Shown here one piece after another: positions 14,160 to 15,202 of a stretch of 15,202 bases of DNA. A program made the translations under genes and the position numbers. The notes under the pieces are model-generated. The model ran no database searches. It saw only the letters and a program-made list of their open reading frames with translations, and was not told where the DNA came from. This stretch comes from Candidatus Sodaliphilus limicaballi. GTDB lineage: Bacteria > Bacteroidota > Bacteroidia > Bacteroidales > Muribaculaceae. Each line of letters starts with the position of its first letter. Position 1 is the stretch's first letter. The DNA is taken from assembly GCA_018065815.1 (NCBI GenBank), contig JAGHSP010000067.1:1-15202 (forward strand). The letters are read 5' to 3'.

Positions 14160-14321
14160 ATTCAGTTTTATTTAAAGTTGAACAAAAGTGAATGTTTATG
14201 TTTCTATCTTTTTATGTTTTAACTGTAAGTGCTTGATTTTCAACAAAACGTTCACTTTCAACAGAAGTGAATGTTTTTGAATGCCTACTGTGGAGAAGTT
14301 TTGCAATTAAATTGCGTATTC
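14160..14321. promoter_or_regulatory. repeat-bearing control region upstream of the compact recombinase
   Basis: This gene-free stretch holds three copies of AAGTGAAYGTT: direct at 14186-14196 and 14265-14275, and inverted at 14247-14257 (AACGTTCACTT). The last two face each other across the 7-base spacer TCAACAG, the geometry of a tyrosine-recombinase core site. The copy at 14186-14196 overlaps CACTTTTG on the minus strand, one base off a TAnnTTTG box, so it may be an operator. No full consensus promoter was found. Confidence 0.5.
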
Positions 14322-14549
14322 TTAATACTCCTCCCAATAATCCACCAATGAGTCATAACCTTCTTTGATAGCGGAATCAAGGTCATTGACGAAACTCACT
14401 ACATCGCAAAAAAGGTAATCTTCCTCAGAATCCAATTCGGTTTCTACCTCTGTTATGAGGTCAAGAAAGTTCTCCTCCTCTTCAGCCGCTGCCTCTAGTT
14501 CTTGAGCCATCAGGAAGAATGCTTTTATCTTTTCTTTAGTCATGTTCAT
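14322..14549 (-). CDS. 75-residue acidic protein of unknown function
   Basis: A short, strongly acidic protein starting MNMTKEKIKAFFLMAQELE, with an EEEE-like run at about residues 21-26 and more Asp/Glu through to the end (DYWEEY). Mostly helical, no cysteine-rich or membrane segment. The open frame reaches 14609, but the first 20 residues of that version are Ser/Thr/Cys-rich and read through upstream AT-rich DNA, so ATG 14549 (or 14543) is preferred. The charge pattern resembles small DNA-mimic or anti-restriction proteins only in a general way; no family is recognised. Confidence 0.5.
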   Translation of the reverse strand: MNMTKEKIKAFFLMAQELEAAAEEEENFLDLITEVETELDSEEDYLFCDVVSFVNDLDSAIKEGYDSLVDYWEEY

Positions 14550-14668
14550 CGTTGTGCTACTTTGTTTATTATGTATCGCTAATATACAGCTTTGTTTAGT
14601 TCTAAGCAACGCATTCTCAGATATTTACATAACATTTAAGAAATATTCGCGATTCAACAAATAGGCAC

Positions 14669-14705
14669 AAAAAAAGGACTGACCTGTGTTTAGACAGACC
14701 AGCCC
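14669..14705 (-). terminator. Rho-independent terminator of the right-hand gene
   Basis: On the minus strand a 12-pair stem (14694-14705 with 14676-14687, including three G-U pairs), a six-base loop, then seven T residues. It begins 29 bases after the stop of the 153-residue protein gene. Confidence 0.85.
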
Positions 14706-14734
14706 TAAGCCAAACAAACCCAAATGGGCATAGA

Positions 14735-15196
14735 TTAATTCAAGATACCAATTCCATACATCTTCATACAGTTTCTTGCATACTTGTAGAACTCTTTGTT
14801 GTACAAAAAATCTTGTCTCACCTTGGAATCCTCCCAACAGCCAAGCTCACACATAAAACCTATCATTCTTGAGACTTTCTCTTGGTCTTTACTGTGCTGC
14901 CCCATAAGATTCTTAATTACCATCATTAAGGACTTCTTGTAATTGCATTCAGGCATATCATCAATATACTCCAATGCCTTTTCAAAATGATTTTCATTTT
15001 GAAACTCATCATGTTGATTCATCATCCAAATGTTGTTGTCAGCCATAGGGTCTCCATATGTCCATTCTCCATGTTTCCAATCAGTTTTAAACATAAAGGT
15101 CATACCACCAACCATACCACTTTTTCCTGGAACCCAGGTAGGCAAAGCAATGCAATCAAATGTCTTGCCAATAAATTCTTTCTTTTCCATAATCAT
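14735..15196 (-). CDS. protein of unknown function, at least 153 residues
   Basis: A soluble protein with no signal peptide or membrane segment. It is rich in Met, Trp, Asn and Lys (KTFDCIALPTWVPGKSGMVG, MFKTDWKHGEWTYGDPMADN) and its C-terminal half is mostly helical (about 65-150) with several Cys residues. I do not recognise a family. Starts at 15196 (ATG) or 15190 (ATG) are possible, but the frame stays open to the edge of the window, so the true start may lie outside it. A strong terminator follows the stop. It belongs to the mobile-element region by composition and direction. Confidence 0.65.
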   Translation of the reverse strand: MIMEKKEFIGKTFDCIALPTWVPGKSGMVGGMTFMFKTDWKHGEWTYGDPMADNNIWMMNQHDEFQNENHFEKALEYIDDMPECNYKKSLMMVIKNLMGQHSKDQEKVSRMIGFMCELGCWEDSKVRQDFLYNKEFYKYARNCMKMYGIGILN

Positions 15197-15202
15197 TATA
15201 AT

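Larger units (their letters stand above)
10727..15202. mobile_element. end of an integrative element next to tRNA-Leu (right end outside the window)
   Basis: Base composition drops from GC-rich to clearly AT-rich right after the tRNA. All supported genes then read on the minus strand, toward the tRNA. They include an integrase, an excisionase-like gene, a second recombinase and several tiny DNA-binding proteins, but no housekeeping gene. An integrase beside a tRNA 3' end is the standard layout of tRNA-targeting elements; the Bacteroides element NBU1 is a known case at a tRNA-Leu. No conjugation, mobilisation, phage structural or cargo gene is visible, so the type of element cannot be stated. 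The second att copy should lie beyond 15202. Confidence 0.75.

Noticed and set aside
14625..14837. 70-codon minus-strand frame at the right end
   Set aside because: It overlaps the end of the 153-residue gene in another frame and runs through its terminator hairpin.
10642..15202. CRISPR array or tandem direct repeats in the AT-rich region
   Set aside because: No regularly spaced repeats of 20 or more bases were seen; the only repeats are the short arms near 14186-14275 and the isolated hairpins.

Overview
The window looks like a chromosome segment of a Bacteroidales bacterium, most likely Muribaculaceae or Prevotellaceae, that runs into an integrated mobile element. The evidence is the Bacteroidetes promoter form (TTG, about 20 bases, TAnnTTTG) before several genes, a prolyl tripeptidyl peptidase very like the Porphyromonas enzyme, BspA-like leucine-rich repeat proteins ending in dockerin-like domains, and weak or absent Shine-Dalgarno sites. 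The family assignment rests on gene content and is an inference.

Bases 1 to about 10,640 are GC-rich and carry host-type genes. On the minus strand, a two-helix small membrane protein overlaps an unexported N-acetylmuramoyl-L-alanine amidase, a holin/endolysin-like arrangement. A divergent promoter region follows. Then, all on the plus strand, come a class A penicillin-binding protein (PBP1A), a secreted prolyl tripeptidyl peptidase (PTP-A type) and an exported LD-carboxypeptidase (S66): two peptidoglycan enzymes and one peptide-scavenging enzyme. Behind its own promoter lies a tandem run of three secreted paralogues, each with a signal peptide, nine LRR_5 units of about 23 residues and a C-terminal dockerin-like pair of Ca-binding loops. 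A tRNA-Leu(CAG) gene with its own promoter closes this part.

Right after the tRNA the sequence becomes AT-rich and every supported gene is on the minus strand. An integrase reading toward the tRNA, with an excisionase-like HTH gene just upstream of it, marks the end of an integrative element that uses the tRNA-Leu 3' end. Next comes a very compact six-gene set: a FimB-sized tyrosine recombinase and five proteins of 53 to 65 residues, several joined by overlapping stop and start codons. Three of these small genes are below the usual ORF length cut-off and were found by translating the minus strand by hand. Upstream of the recombinase is an inverted repeat with 11-base arms and a 7-base spacer, shaped like a tyrosine-recombinase core site, plus a third copy of the arm. 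Two more genes of unknown function, one with a clear terminator, fill the right end.

The most notable unexplained signals are the recombinase operon with its upstream repeat cluster, and two perfect inverted repeats (13 and 11 bases per arm) inside the first 90 bases of the integrase and excisionase-like genes.
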